Shown here piece by piece: positions 37,119 to 44,982 of a DNA stretch of 64,000 nt. The notes under the pieces were generated by a model. It was given only the letters and a program-made list of their open reading frames with translations. It searched no databases and had not been told where the DNA came from. The position numbers and the translations under genes are program-made. Within the stretch, counting starts at the first letter, position 1; each line of letters starts with the position of its first letter. This DNA is from a bacterium. GTDB taxonomy: Bacteria > Electryoneota > RPQS01 > DYHQ01. The DNA is taken from positions 154,943 to 218,942 of the forward strand of contig JAUXGA010000004.1 of assembly GCA_030622545.1 (NCBI GenBank), given 5' to 3'.

Positions 37119-38627
37119 TCACTTCTCGATACCGTCGCGGCGTCCCGACCATTTCCAACCGCTTGTGGAGCTCTCTGTCTTCATGCGTTGATTGTTGGTG
37201 CGAGAACCATTTTGCTTCACGGCCAAAGCCAATGCCGCTGCAACGGAGCGTTCTATCTCCGGATTCGCGGGTACCTCCATGAATTCGCGATGAAGTTCTT
37301 CATCAACCAAACGCGTATCAAAATCTCCACTTGAAAATCTTGGATGCTCGATGACGAACAAACAGAAAGGAATCGTTGTGGGCACTCCGGCAATTCGATA
37401 TTCACGCAGAGCGCGAGCAAGACGACGCACGGCTTCGTCCCGCGTTTCTCCCCATGCAACGAGCTTGGAAATCATCGGATCGTAATGCCGAGAAATTTCG
37501 CTGCCTTCAGCGATGCCGCTGTCTTCTCGAATCCCCGGACCGGATGGAACGCGCAGGAAATTCACAAAGCCTGTCGCGGGAAGAAAACCGCTGGTGACAT
37601 CTTCCGCGTAAATCCGCGCTTCAATCGCATGCCCTCGCGGCGCGATGTGCTCCTGTTTAAGTGTCAGTTTCTCACCGGCAGCGATTCGCAATTGCCATTT
37701 CACAAGATCAATACCCGTGACCATCTCCGTGACCGGATGTTCCACCTGAAGCCGCGTATTCATTTCGAGGAAATAATAATTGCCATTCGCATCCAGCATG
37801 CACTCCACCGTTCCGGCGTTGACATAGCCGCAAGCTTTCGCGGCTTTCACAGCAGCGTTTCCCATGTCTCTGCGAAGCTCCGGAGTCAGCGCGACCGACG
37901 GCGTCTCTTCGATAACTTTCTGGTGACGCCTTTGAATGGAACACTCGCGCTCTCCCAAATGAATTACATGACCATGCTTATCGGCAAGAATTTGAAACTC
38001 GATATGACGAGGCCCCGGCAATAATTTCTCAAGGTAGATGTTATCATCACCGAAAGCTCCCTTCGCTTCCCGCGCCGCCGCACTGAAAGCTCTTTCAATA
38101 TCTTCTTCTTTCTCGACGATGCGCATGCCCTTGCCCCCACCGCCGAGCGCCGCTTTCAGCAATACAGGATACCCGATTTTCGCTGCGGCTTCCTTAGCCT
38201 TTGAAGTAGAAGCCAGAGCTTGCTGAGTGCCAGGAATAATCGGCACACCGGCGGATTTCATGAGGCGGCGCGCTTCCGTTTTTGAACCCATCGCCTGCAT
38301 CGCTTGTGCGGGCGGCCCGACAAAAACGAGATCTGCTTCCTGAACAGCTCGCACGAAGTCAGCGTTCTCGGCTAAGAAACCATAACCGGGATGAATCGCT
38401 TCGGCTCCGCTTTTTTTCGCCGCGTCGAGAACGCGTTTAAAATCCAAGTAACTCTCTGTCGCCGGAGCCGGGCCGATAAGATACGCTTCATCCGCCATCT
38501 GGGGATGCAGCGCTGTTCGGTCAGCTTCCGAATAGATGGCGACGGAACGGATGCCCATTTCGCGGCACGTTCGCATCACACGAATGGCGATTTCCCCACG
38601 ATTGGCGACTAATATTTTTCGAAACAT
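37119..38627 (-). CDS. accC: Biotin carboxylase (acetyl/propionyl-CoA carboxylase type)
   Basis: This 502-residue ATP-grasp enzyme carboxylates biotin using bicarbonate and ATP. It begins MFRKILVANRGEIAIRVMRTCRE. GGGGKGMRIV supplies the ATP loop and EMNTRLQVEHPVTEMVTG the metal-binding/catalytic block. About 50 residues follow the usual AccC end (roughly 450), rich in polar residues, as in propionyl-CoA carboxylase alpha subunits that have lost their fused carrier domain. The carrier lies 8 bp downstream, so the alpha subunit is split into two genes here. It may serve both PCC and ACC (AccA at 41 kb). Confidence 0.95.
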   Translation of the reverse strand: MFRKILVANRGEIAIRVMRTCREMGIRSVAIYSEADRTALHPQMADEAYLIGPAPATESYLDFKRVLDAAKKSGAEAIHPGYGFLAENADFVRAVQEADLVFVGPPAQAMQAMGSKTEARRLMKSAGVPIIPGTQQALASTSKAKEAAAKIGYPVLLKAALGGGGKGMRIVEKEEDIERAFSAAAREAKGAFGDDNIYLEKLLPGPRHIEFQILADKHGHVIHLGERECSIQRRHQKVIEETPSVALTPELRRDMGNAAVKAAKACGYVNAGTVECMLDANGNYYFLEMNTRLQVEHPVTEMVTGIDLVKWQLRIAAGEKLTLKQEHIAPRGHAIEARIYAEDVTSGFLPATGFVNFLRVPSGPGIREDSGIAEGSEISRHYDPMISKLVAWGETRDEAVRRLARALREYRIAGVPTTIPFCLFVIEHPRFSSGDFDTRLVDEELHREFMEVPANPEIERSVAAALALAVKQNGSRTNNQRMKTESSTSGWKWSGRRDGIEK

Positions 38628-38699
38628 CTATAACTCTCGTACAGCTTGTGTTCTCATAAACTCTTCTAATTTCCAATTCAAAGGAATTCGCACCGCCAT
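38628..38699 (-). CDS. Candidate 23-residue small ORF abutting accC
   Basis: ATG 38699 reads MAVRIPLNWKLEEFMRTQA... for 23 codons and ends in TAG directly against the accC ATG. AAGGG lies 6 bp before its start. The peptide is amphipathic and partly resembles the start of an XRE-type helix-turn-helix (EEF...), so it could be a leader peptide coupling translation into accC or a broken regulator remnant. No annotation supports it; the evidence is spacing and the exact TAG-ATG junction. An 8-bp inverted repeat (CTTCGCTC/GAGCGAAG) lies just upstream at 38707-38745. Confidence 0.35.
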   Translation of the reverse strand: MAVRIPLNWKLEEFMRTQAVREL

Positions 38700-38732
38700 G
38701 GAATCCCTTCGCTCATAGAGCAAATACCCTTT

Positions 38733-39260
38733 TTAAAGAGCGAAGAAAAACAGGTCGCGCGTAATCTCGACGTCTTTTTTACAATACTCTTCGATTAAAT
38801 CAAGCCGTCCCTCTTTCCACCATGCAATCGACTGCAGCCCATCGGCGAGCTTTTTCGCGTCCAGAGTTGCTCGAGCAAGTGTGTCCAGTTTCAGACGAAA
38901 TCCGAGTTGCTTTTGCACCTCAAGGAGCATATCGAGATTCGGCAGCTCCGTGAAATTGTCGAATGTATAACCGCGCAATACTTCATAGTCAAACCGCATC
39001 TGATTATAACCGATAATCAAATCACCGCTGCGAAGATGGGAAATCAAATCCTCGACATGTGCTTCATCGTACACATGGATTTCTCCGTCGCGGCTGTCGA
39101 AAACACCTCCCAGCGCCAGACGCATTTGCCGAATATTCGACCATCCTCCCACTTCTTCAGCCGAATGCTGCGTCTCAAGATCGAAAACGAGAATTCGTTT
39201 GTCATCAGGGATTTTGCGCGGCTTGTACTGCTCTACCGTTTTTTCTTGTTTCGATTTCAT
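38733..39260 (-). CDS. YprB-type RNase H-like 3'-5' exonuclease domain protein
   Basis: This 175-residue protein is a stand-alone DnaQ-superfamily domain: motif I is ILVFDLETQHS (D and E), the middle acidic motif is GYNQMRFDYEVLRGY, and the last motif is EYCKKDVEITRDL (Y...D), giving a DEDDy set. The family name is RNase_H_2/YprB; members often form the C-terminal part of large DEAD-box helicases. Here it starts at ATG 39260, which overlaps by 4 bp the stop of a helicase N-terminal fragment. It looks intact as a nuclease; activity is inferred from motifs. Confidence 0.85.
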   Translation of the reverse strand: MKSKQEKTVEQYKPRKIPDDKRILVFDLETQHSAEEVGGWSNIRQMRLALGGVFDSRDGEIHVYDEAHVEDLISHLRSGDLIIGYNQMRFDYEVLRGYTFDNFTELPNLDMLLEVQKQLGFRLKLDTLARATLDAKKLADGLQSIAWWKEGRLDLIEEYCKKDVEITRDLFFFAL

Positions 39261-39463
39261 TTGTGATACCGAGCCTCCAAATTCCTCTGCTGAGAAAAAA
39301 GCTGCCGAATGCCGAGACCGGCCAACCCTTGCTTAACAGTATCGGGCAAGGGTGGCTCGAGCGCACCGAACTGAGCGGGTTTCGGAGGAAAAGATTCCAG
39401 ATTCTTCGGACAAGCCGCGAAGTCAGCATCACGCTGAATCGTTTTCAGGAAATCCAGAATCAT
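39257..39463 (-). pseudogene. N-terminal remnant of a DEAD/DEAH-box helicase
   Basis: About 68 residues, ending in a stop. The sequence PPKPAQFGALEPPLPDTVKQ followed by GLAGLGIRQLFSQQRNLEA matches the lead-in of MrfA/Hrq1-type helicases, where the helix GIxxLxSHQ precedes motif I. The frame then stops before any Walker A, so all helicase motifs (I-VI) are missing. The exonuclease ORF begins in the ATGA overlap. The simplest reading is an internal deletion of a helicase-nuclease fusion; an evolved short protein is less likely. ATG 39463 has GAGG upstream; ATG 39469 is the alternative. Confidence 0.6.
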
Positions 39464-39605
39464 CTCCATCCTCTTCCGCGATATCTTCTTGAGCCGGATG
39501 CTTCTTGCGGCGACGATAAACTTTGTCGGCGGGCTCGACCTTCGGTGGCTTTTGAGGCAGCGGAATGCGTGGTTTCGGTTTCTTCGTTTTTGGTTTCTTA
39601 CCCAT
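39429..39605 (-). CDS. Small basic protein of unknown function (58 residues)
   Basis: Starting at ATG 39605 (MGKKPKTKKPKPRIPLPQK), the product is strongly basic, proline-rich and has an acidic C-terminus (EEDGDDSGFPEND). Small KPRIPLPxK proteins with a YxRRK pattern (here VYRRRKKHP) recur in several bacterial phyla, sometimes near ribosome or RNA genes. Function is unknown; nucleic-acid binding is plausible from charge alone. It starts 2 bp after the epimerase stop and overlaps the helicase remnant by about 35 bp. Confidence 0.6.
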   Translation of the reverse strand: MGKKPKTKKPKPRIPLPQKPPKVEPADKVYRRRKKHPAQEDIAEEDGDDSGFPENDSA

Positions 39606-39607
39606 GA

Positions 39608-40594
39608 TTAGAGCCAACCCTGTCCTTCGTACCATTCGATGGTTTCAGCGAGTGCTTCCCGCAAATTAAACTGACAGCGAAATCCCAATTCACGGGTTAT
39701 CTTTTCCGAATTAACGACCCAACCCGGCTCTGCGATTTCCGTCAATTTCTGCCGATTGAAAAGCGCCGCTTTTCCTCTCACGCGCGCTCCCATTTCGCAA
39801 ATCCGCGCCACTCCCTTCAGCAACCACAGCGGGATGGAAGGAAGCGGTCGAACGTTTATATTCAGAAGCTCACCAGCAATTTGTGACATCTCCTGCCACG
39901 TCGACGGAGTTTCGTGAGCAACAAAATAGACTTGCCGAAGTCCAACGTCTGTTTCAGAGGTGATTCGCAACGCACTCACCAAATCCCGCACATATATCCA
40001 ACTGTAAAAGCGTTCTTCACTCCCGAAAACGGGATAGCGATGGATTTTCTTTATCCCCCGGAACAACGGAAGAAACTGCTCGTCGCGAGGGCCAAAAAGC
40101 GCCGGTGGCCGCAGGATAATCCATTCGATATTATCCGCCGCTTTTTGAACTTCAATTTCTCCGACGAGTTTAGAAGCTCCATAGTCCGTCAAAGGCTCCG
40201 GCGTATCTTCTTCAACTCGGGGTTGGGTGAGGGTTCCCGTTCCTGCCGCGGCTTGCGAAGAGCAATAAACAAAGCGGCGCACTCCGGCTTGAATACTGCT
40301 ATGAAGCAGTGTTCTTGTGCCGTACGCATTCGCCTGCATGTATTCGCTGCGTGTGTTTGCTTTAGTGAGCGCTGCGCAGTGAATGACCACCTCAACGCCT
40401 TGCAAAGCTTCCGGCAGCGAATCCGGATTCTGCACATCTCCCTTGATAATTTCAGCGGGAAGTCCTTCGAGCCATCGCAATTTATCCGGGCGACGAACCA
40501 GAGCGCGAACAATCCATCCCGCTTCGGTAAGAGCCTCGATTAAATGACTGCCGACAAAACCGGTACCGCCTGTTACGAGCGCTGTTCTCTTCAT
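39608..40594 (-). CDS. NAD-dependent epimerase/dehydratase family protein
   Basis: This 328-residue protein is an extended short-chain dehydrogenase/reductase. The NAD-binding loop VTGGTGFVGSHL is at residues 7-18, and the catalytic YGASK lies at Tyr138-Lys142. Ser/Thr CSSQAAAGTG near residue 111 replaces the usual SSS. Such enzymes epimerise or reduce nucleotide sugars, or act on quinone or steroid-like substrates, so substrate is unclear. Adjacent glycosyltransferases make a sugar role possible. It overlaps the thioesterase gene by 4 bp. Confidence 0.88.
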   Translation of the reverse strand: MKRTALVTGGTGFVGSHLIEALTEAGWIVRALVRRPDKLRWLEGLPAEIIKGDVQNPDSLPEALQGVEVVIHCAALTKANTRSEYMQANAYGTRTLLHSSIQAGVRRFVYCSSQAAAGTGTLTQPRVEEDTPEPLTDYGASKLVGEIEVQKAADNIEWIILRPPALFGPRDEQFLPLFRGIKKIHRYPVFGSEERFYSWIYVRDLVSALRITSETDVGLRQVYFVAHETPSTWQEMSQIAGELLNINVRPLPSIPLWLLKGVARICEMGARVRGKAALFNRQKLTEIAEPGWVVNSEKITRELGFRCQFNLREALAETIEWYEGQGWL

Positions 40595-41025
40595 TGGCTT
40601 CTGACAACTCTGACCAAATCCTGAGGCACTCGGGCTACCTTACCGTCACCGTGAACAAAACAGTGTTCCGTAAAACCTTCACAGATAATATTATCGCCCT
40701 TAAAAACCCGATAATCGAAATGCAGACGAAATGCTGTCGGAAGTGAGACTCGCGTCACGATTCGTAAGAGATCATCATATCTGGCACCCATTAGAAAACG
40801 ACAACCTGTCGAAACGACAGGCAGACGGTATCCCTCTTTCTCGATGTCGGCATAAGGACGCCAGAGTTCCCTCATCAGTTCTGTGCGCCCGATTTCGAAA
40901 TAGGTGAAATAGCGCCCATAATAAACCCAGCCCATCGCATCCGTCTCTGCGTATCGCACGCGCACCGAGGTGGCATTCTCACAGGCAGACGCACCGTCAC
41001 TCCAACCAAAAGCCGATGTTCGCAT
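40591..41025 (-). CDS. Acyl-CoA thioesterase (YbgC/FadM hot-dog family)
   Basis: This 144-residue hot-dog protein hydrolyses acyl-CoA thioesters in the cytoplasm. The signature [21 protein letters not shown] carries the catalytic Asp of the 4HBT family, followed by [10 protein letters not shown]. It starts 29 bp before the accA stop. In many bacteria YbgC sits with tol-pal genes, but here it is beside accA and an epimerase, so a role in fatty-acid or CoA turnover is inferred instead. Confidence 0.88.
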   Translation of the reverse strand: MRTSAFGWSDGASACENATSVRVRYAETDAMGWVYYGRYFTYFEIGRTELMRELWRPYADIEKEGYRLPVVSTGCRFLMGARYDDLLRIVTRVSLPTAFRLHFDYRVFKGDNIICEGFTEHCFVHGDGKVARVPQDLVRVVRSQ

Positions 41026-42019
41026 ATTTCTCTTGCCGCGCTCTCACGAGTTCTTCGGGTGAGAGTTGTTGAAGCTCTTTCAATGTCGAAAGGATCTTCT
41101 CCTTAATCAGCGCCGCCATCGCATCCACATCCCGATGCGCTCCTCCGAGGGGTTCTTCGATAATGCCGTCAACGATTTTCAGATTGACTAAATCCGGTGC
41201 GGTAAGCTTGAGCGCTTCGGCGGCGCGTTCGGCTTCGGCGGCATCACGGTATAAAATCGACGCACAGCCCTCGGGGCTGATGACGGAATAGATGGCATGC
41301 TCCAGCATGAAAATACGATCCGCTACGGAAATCGCGAGTGCGCCGCCGCTTCCTCCTTCACCAATGACAATCGTTACAATCGGAACGGGAAGTCTTGCCA
41401 TCTCAAAAAGATTATGTGCAATCGCCTCTGCCTGACCGCGTTCCTCCGCGCCGAGTCCCGGATACGCTCCGGGAGTATCGATAAATGTCACGACAGGCCG
41501 ATTAAACTTTGCGGCAAGCATCATCAGTCGCAGCGCTTTTCGATACCCTTCCGGATTCGGCATACCAAAATTCCGGTATAGATTGTCTTTTGTTCCCCGC
41601 CCCTTCTGATGACCGATAATCATCAGAGGCACATCGTCGATACTTGCCAGCCCTCCGACAATGGCTTTGTCATCGGCGAAACATCGGTCGCCATGCAGCT
41701 CGGTCCAACCCGAGCAGATGCGTGGGATATAATCCAGCGTGTACGGACGTTGAGGATGCCGAGCCATCTGCACTTTTTGCCAGCGAGTGAGCTTTCGATA
41801 GATTTCTTCTTTCAGCTTCGTCGCTTTTCTTTCCATGCGCCGGATGTCGTCCGAAAACGAATCCAAACCGCCGCTGCGGGCGATCTGTTTCATCTCAGAG
41901 ACTTTTTGTTCGACCTCTGCGATGGGTTTCTCGAATTCGAGAACATAGCCGTTTCGCAAACTGCTCCTGGCGTCTGCGCTCCCTGCTTTTTGCAAAGATT
42001 CCGAAACCGACTGTGGCAT
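40997..42019 (-). CDS. accA: Acetyl-CoA carboxylase carboxyltransferase subunit alpha
   Basis: AccA joins AccD to transfer CO2 from carboxybiotin to acetyl-CoA, giving malonyl-CoA. The protein is about 340 residues from ATG 42019 (AAGG at good spacing); GTG 42025 is an alternative. Its first about 25 residues form an extra N-terminal tail before the usual [16 protein letters not shown]. Core signatures include [56 protein letters not shown] and the oxyanion [11 protein letters not shown]. accD is not in the window; accC (37 kb) may be shared with the propionyl-CoA system. Confidence 0.97.
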   Translation of the reverse strand: MPQSVSESLQKAGSADARSSLRNGYVLEFEKPIAEVEQKVSEMKQIARSGGLDSFSDDIRRMERKATKLKEEIYRKLTRWQKVQMARHPQRPYTLDYIPRICSGWTELHGDRCFADDKAIVGGLASIDDVPLMIIGHQKGRGTKDNLYRNFGMPNPEGYRKALRLMMLAAKFNRPVVTFIDTPGAYPGLGAEERGQAEAIAHNLFEMARLPVPIVTIVIGEGGSGGALAISVADRIFMLEHAIYSVISPEGCASILYRDAAEAERAAEALKLTAPDLVNLKIVDGIIEEPLGGAHRDVDAMAALIKEKILSTLKELQQLSPEELVRARQEKYANIGFWLE

Positions 42020-42056
42020 AACCACACCTTTTTTAGCGATTGAAAATTTTCCGCGC

Positions 42057-42944
42057 TTATGAACGTCCCGCTTTACGAAGCCACGGAAAAATATAACCTA
42101 AGAAATACCGCAAGCGAATTCCCGTATCCAGCAGCCACAAGAGAGGCGGAGGATATTTATCCCGGAGATGCTTGCGCACAAAAACTCGCATCGCCTCGAA
42201 AAAATACCAATCCGAGCGGCCGGAACTGCGGCGCATACTGGCGCCCTTGATATGAATGATAGAAGCCCGCGGAATATACCAGACTTCCCATCCGGCCTTT
42301 TTCATACGCCAGCACCAGTCAATATCTTCGCCATAGAGAAAATAGTCCTCATCAAAATAGCCGACTTCTTCGGTGACTTTCCGTCTTACCATCATGCAAG
42401 CGCCGCTCAGAGCGTCCACCTGCGCTTCGTAATCCGGCTCCAAATACGTCAAATGATACTTACCGAAAACACGGCTTCGCGGAAAAAGTGACGCCAAACC
42501 GAAAAGCCGGCTGAACGCGGCGAGGGGTGTCGGAAAACCGCGCCGACATTCCGGACGGAAAAAACCCTGAGGACTGATAATCTTCGGTCCGCAGACTCCC
42601 GCATGTGGGCGGCTGTCCATGAATTCGACAAGTTCCTGAAGCGCTCCACGCTGAACCTCGGTATCCGGATTCAGAATCAAAATATAGTCGCTTTGAGATT
42701 TTTTGATGCCCTGATTATTGGCTCGACTGTATCCGCGATTCTCCTCGTTGGCAATAAAATTTACGTTAGGCCAGTGCTGCGTGAGATAGTCCGCCGTGTC
42801 GTCCGTCGAAGCGTTATCGACGACCCAGATTTCGTTAATCAATGTCCTCGCGGTTTCATGGAGTGAACGCAGAGCGCGATCAAGAAGATCGCGCACATTG
42901 TAGTTCACAATAATCACGGCGACACATCCGCGATCCGCCATCAA
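42057..42944 (-). CDS. Glycosyltransferase family 2 (rhamnosyltransferase-like)
   Basis: This 295-residue inverting GT-A enzyme begins with [20 protein letters not shown], has the donor-binding [13 protein letters not shown] and ILILNPDTE (DxD-like), then [20 protein letters not shown] and the late [14 protein letters not shown] acceptor block. Together these features match GT2 rhamnosyl or similar transferases of polysaccharide clusters. A C-terminal hydrophobic segment ([20 protein letters not shown]) may attach it to the membrane. Sugar specificity is unknown. It overlaps the DPM-synthase-like gene by 4 bp. Confidence 0.9.
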   Translation of the reverse strand: MMADRGCVAVIIVNYNVRDLLDRALRSLHETARTLINEIWVVDNASTDDTADYLTQHWPNVNFIANEENRGYSRANNQGIKKSQSDYILILNPDTEVQRGALQELVEFMDSRPHAGVCGPKIISPQGFFRPECRRGFPTPLAAFSRLFGLASLFPRSRVFGKYHLTYLEPDYEAQVDALSGACMMVRRKVTEEVGYFDEDYFLYGEDIDWCWRMKKAGWEVWYIPRASIIHIKGASMRRSSGRSDWYFFEAMRVFVRKHLRDKYPPPLLWLLDTGIRLRYFLGYIFPWLRKAGRS

Positions 42945-43654
42945 ATCCTGCCTAATATGCTTCTGAGACGCAGTTTCCAGACCATAAAAATCGCCTCATA
43001 CACGATGTTCTTGGACATCTTGGAAGTTCCCTCGCGCCGCTCAACGAAAATAATCGGAATTTCACAGTAGCGGAAATCTTTCTTCCAAGCTTTAAAATTC
43101 ATTTCAATCTGAAACGAGTAGCCGCCGGATTTTACCTTGTCGAGATCAATCGCCTTAAGAACGTCGATACTCCAGCATTTGAATCCTCCGGTTGGATCCT
43201 TAATCGGCATTCCCGTAATAACGCGCGTGTACCATGCGGCGAAATAAGAAAGCATCAATCTCTTGAGCGGCCAGTTGACGACCGAAATGCCGTCGATGTA
43301 GCGCGAGCCGATGACAAAATCATACTCACCGATTTTCTTCATCAATCGCCCGAGATCACGCGGGTCATGCGAGAAATCGGCATCCATCTCAAAAACAAAA
43401 TCATATCCCTCGGCAATCGCGTATTTGAAACCGGCGACATACGCGGTTCCCAACCCCATTTTTCCGGGTCGTTCGATGAGTTTCAAACGGCTCTCTCTGG
43501 CTTGACGCTTCTTGACATAGTCTGCCGTACCGTCCGGCGAATTATCATCGACAATCAGAATGTCGAGACCTAAATTCTGTTCGTAGACGGCATCCAGGAT
43601 GAGGCTGATATTAACGATCTCATTATAAGTGGGAATGATTACAAGCCCTCTCAC
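42941..43654 (-). CDS. Dolichol-phosphate/polyprenyl-phosphate mannosyltransferase-like GT2
   Basis: I place the start at GTG 43654 (MRGLVIIPTYNEIVNISLIL, 237 residues) since AAAGGA is 8 bp upstream and GTGA overlaps the purE stop. The much longer open frame upstream only reads through purE in another frame. Signatures are LDILIVDDNSPDGTADYV, FVFEMDADFSHDPRDL (DAD metal motif), then KDPTGGFKCW. It resembles DPM1-type enzymes that load a sugar from a nucleotide donor onto a polyprenyl phosphate. The product may feed the nearby DUF2723 protein, which resembles a lipid-sugar-dependent glycosyltransferase. Confidence 0.9.
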   Translation of the reverse strand: MRGLVIIPTYNEIVNISLILDAVYEQNLGLDILIVDDNSPDGTADYVKKRQARESRLKLIERPGKMGLGTAYVAGFKYAIAEGYDFVFEMDADFSHDPRDLGRLMKKIGEYDFVIGSRYIDGISVVNWPLKRLMLSYFAAWYTRVITGMPIKDPTGGFKCWSIDVLKAIDLDKVKSGGYSFQIEMNFKAWKKDFRYCEIPIIFVERREGTSKMSKNIVYEAIFMVWKLRLRSILGRI

Positions 43655-44127
43655 AGCCGGCATCCTTTCTGTTTGAACGCCCGCAGCTTCTCCGCAGTCG
43701 CATTCGATTTCCTCGCGATAATCTGAGCCGCCAATACCACCGCATTCACCGCACCCGCCTTCCCCAAAGCCACGGTCGCTACCGGCACTCCCGCAGGCAT
43801 CTGCACCGTCGAGAGCAGCGCGTCGAGTCCATTCAAAGACGACCCCGGCAACGGCACACCGATGACGGGCAATATGGTCTGCGCCGCACACGCGCCCGCC
43901 AGATGCGCCGCCATTCCCGCTGCGGCAATGATAACTTCCGCTCCCCGTTTCTCCACTTCTACCAAGAGCGCGCGCAACTTCTCGGGATTCCGGTGAGCTG
44001 AACAGATTTCCAGCTCATAGTGGATTCCGAAATAGCTCATATACGCGTCTATCTCGGAAAAATAATCTCGGTCCGATGTGGAACCGATAAAAACGAAGAC
44101 TTGCGTTTTGGATGCGTCAGTTTTCAT
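43651..44127 (-). CDS. purE: N5-carboxyaminoimidazole ribonucleotide mutase (PurE)
   Basis: PurE moves the carboxyl group of N5-CAIR to give CAIR in purine synthesis. The 158-residue protein has VFVFIGSTSDRDYF near the N-terminus, ICSAHRNPEKLRALL carrying the key His, AAGMAAHLAGACAAQTILPV, and SSLNGLDALLSTVQMPAGVP. The first motif has SDRDYF in place of the commoner SDWxxM. Class I (bacterial) with PurK as partner is likely; purK is not in the window. purD lies on the opposite strand at 21.6 kb. Confidence 0.96.
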   Translation of the reverse strand: MKTDASKTQVFVFIGSTSDRDYFSEIDAYMSYFGIHYELEICSAHRNPEKLRALLVEVEKRGAEVIIAAAGMAAHLAGACAAQTILPVIGVPLPGSSLNGLDALLSTVQMPAGVPVATVALGKAGAVNAVVLAAQIIARKSNATAEKLRAFKQKGCRL

Positions 44128-44177
44128 CTAAAGAATTCTCAAACTGTTCTTCTTGTAGGCAAACCCTTTAAGCAAAA

Positions 44178-44210
44178 ACCATCGCACGCCCGAGCGAGGC
44201 GTGAGATGGT
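44178..44210 (-). terminator. Rho-independent terminator of the barrel-protein operon
   Basis: A 12-13 bp stem (CCATCGCACGCC with GGCGTGAGATGG, one mismatch) with a 7-nt loop is followed on the minus strand by TTTTTGC. It ends transcription coming from the barrel gene (stop at 44245) and separates it from purE. Confidence 0.8.
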
Positions 44211-44244
44211 CGGCGGAGACACCGAAACATTCGGTTTTTGCAGC

Positions 44245-44982
44245 TTAATCTGTGAAGTCAATGGGCTTCGTAAGAGGATCGAAATAAACCCGCAATCCCA
44301 CCGTAGCATAGGGGCCGCTGAAATCGGCCTCCCAGGCTCGATTGACCAGCGGGTGCGCAAGGTTCGCTGTTACGCCGCTGAAATCGACGTCTTTCATCTT
44401 CGTGACATTCGCCATTCGATAGCCTCCTCCCAGACAGAGTCCGACTCGCCGCCCTAAAAACAGCTCAATCGCGCCGTTTGCCAGAAGTCCGAATGTCCGA
44501 CCCGACCCGTCAAAAACGGAGTTCCCCGGTACCCATCGAATATCCTGCTTGGCCGCCAGAAAATTCACACCTCCGCCGATGTACGCGCGCAGATTTTCGG
44601 TGGGCAGGAAAACAAAATTGCCAAGCACAAAAAATTCAGAGGCTCGAGACGACAACGTGAGTGTCGTATCATTCCACTGAGCTTCACTCTCGAAATTCAA
44701 TAGAGAATTGTACCCAATATTCCATTGAAAATGTTTCTCCTGCCGCCACAACAGCGAGAATCCACCGGAAGGCCCTGCATAGTTCTGTGTCACGGCCGCA
44801 GAAGCACGGCTCTCATAGTAGTCCATAACATCCCGGGTATCCGAAATTTGATAAAGAGAGAAGCCCCCTCGAAACTCTATTCCATATTTGCGCCAATCAT
44901 CCTGCGCCTGCGCCGCATTGGAATTTACACAAAGAAGCAGTACAATGAGAGTCAAGACTCCCGCCATTATCGTTCGTTTCAT
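44245..44982 (-). CDS. Outer-membrane beta-barrel protein
   Basis: This 245-residue protein has a clear signal peptide (MAGVLTLIVLLLCVNSNAAQAQ). The mature part is rich in alternating aromatic/hydrophobic strands (GIEFRGGFSLYQIS, FQWNIGYNSLLNFES, FFVLGNFVFLPT, GLCLGGGYRMANV) and ends on an aromatic strand, YATVGLRVYFDPL. It resembles small OmpA/OmpW-like eight-stranded porin-like barrels, but no exact family could be fixed. It overlaps the DUF2723 gene by 4 bp and precedes a strong terminator. Confidence 0.75.
   Translation of the reverse strand: MKRTIMAGVLTLIVLLLCVNSNAAQAQDDWRKYGIEFRGGFSLYQISDTRDVMDYYESRASAAVTQNYAGPSGGFSLLWRQEKHFQWNIGYNSLLNFESEAQWNDTTLTLSSRASEFFVLGNFVFLPTENLRAYIGGGVNFLAAKQDIRWVPGNSVFDGSGRTFGLLANGAIELFLGRRVGLCLGGGYRMANVTKMKDVDFSGVTANLAHPLVNRAWEADFSGPYATVGLRVYFDPLTKPIDFTD

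Noticed and set aside
38707..38745. 8-bp inverted repeat (CTTCGCTC/GAGCGAAG) as a terminator
   Set aside because: The loop is long (23 nt) and no U-run follows on either strand; it is mentioned only as context of the small ORF.
43655..43891. Extended N-terminus of the DPM-synthase-like protein
   Set aside because: The extra 79 residues are Gly/Cys-rich read-through of purE in another frame; GTG 43654 has the ribosome site and the family start.
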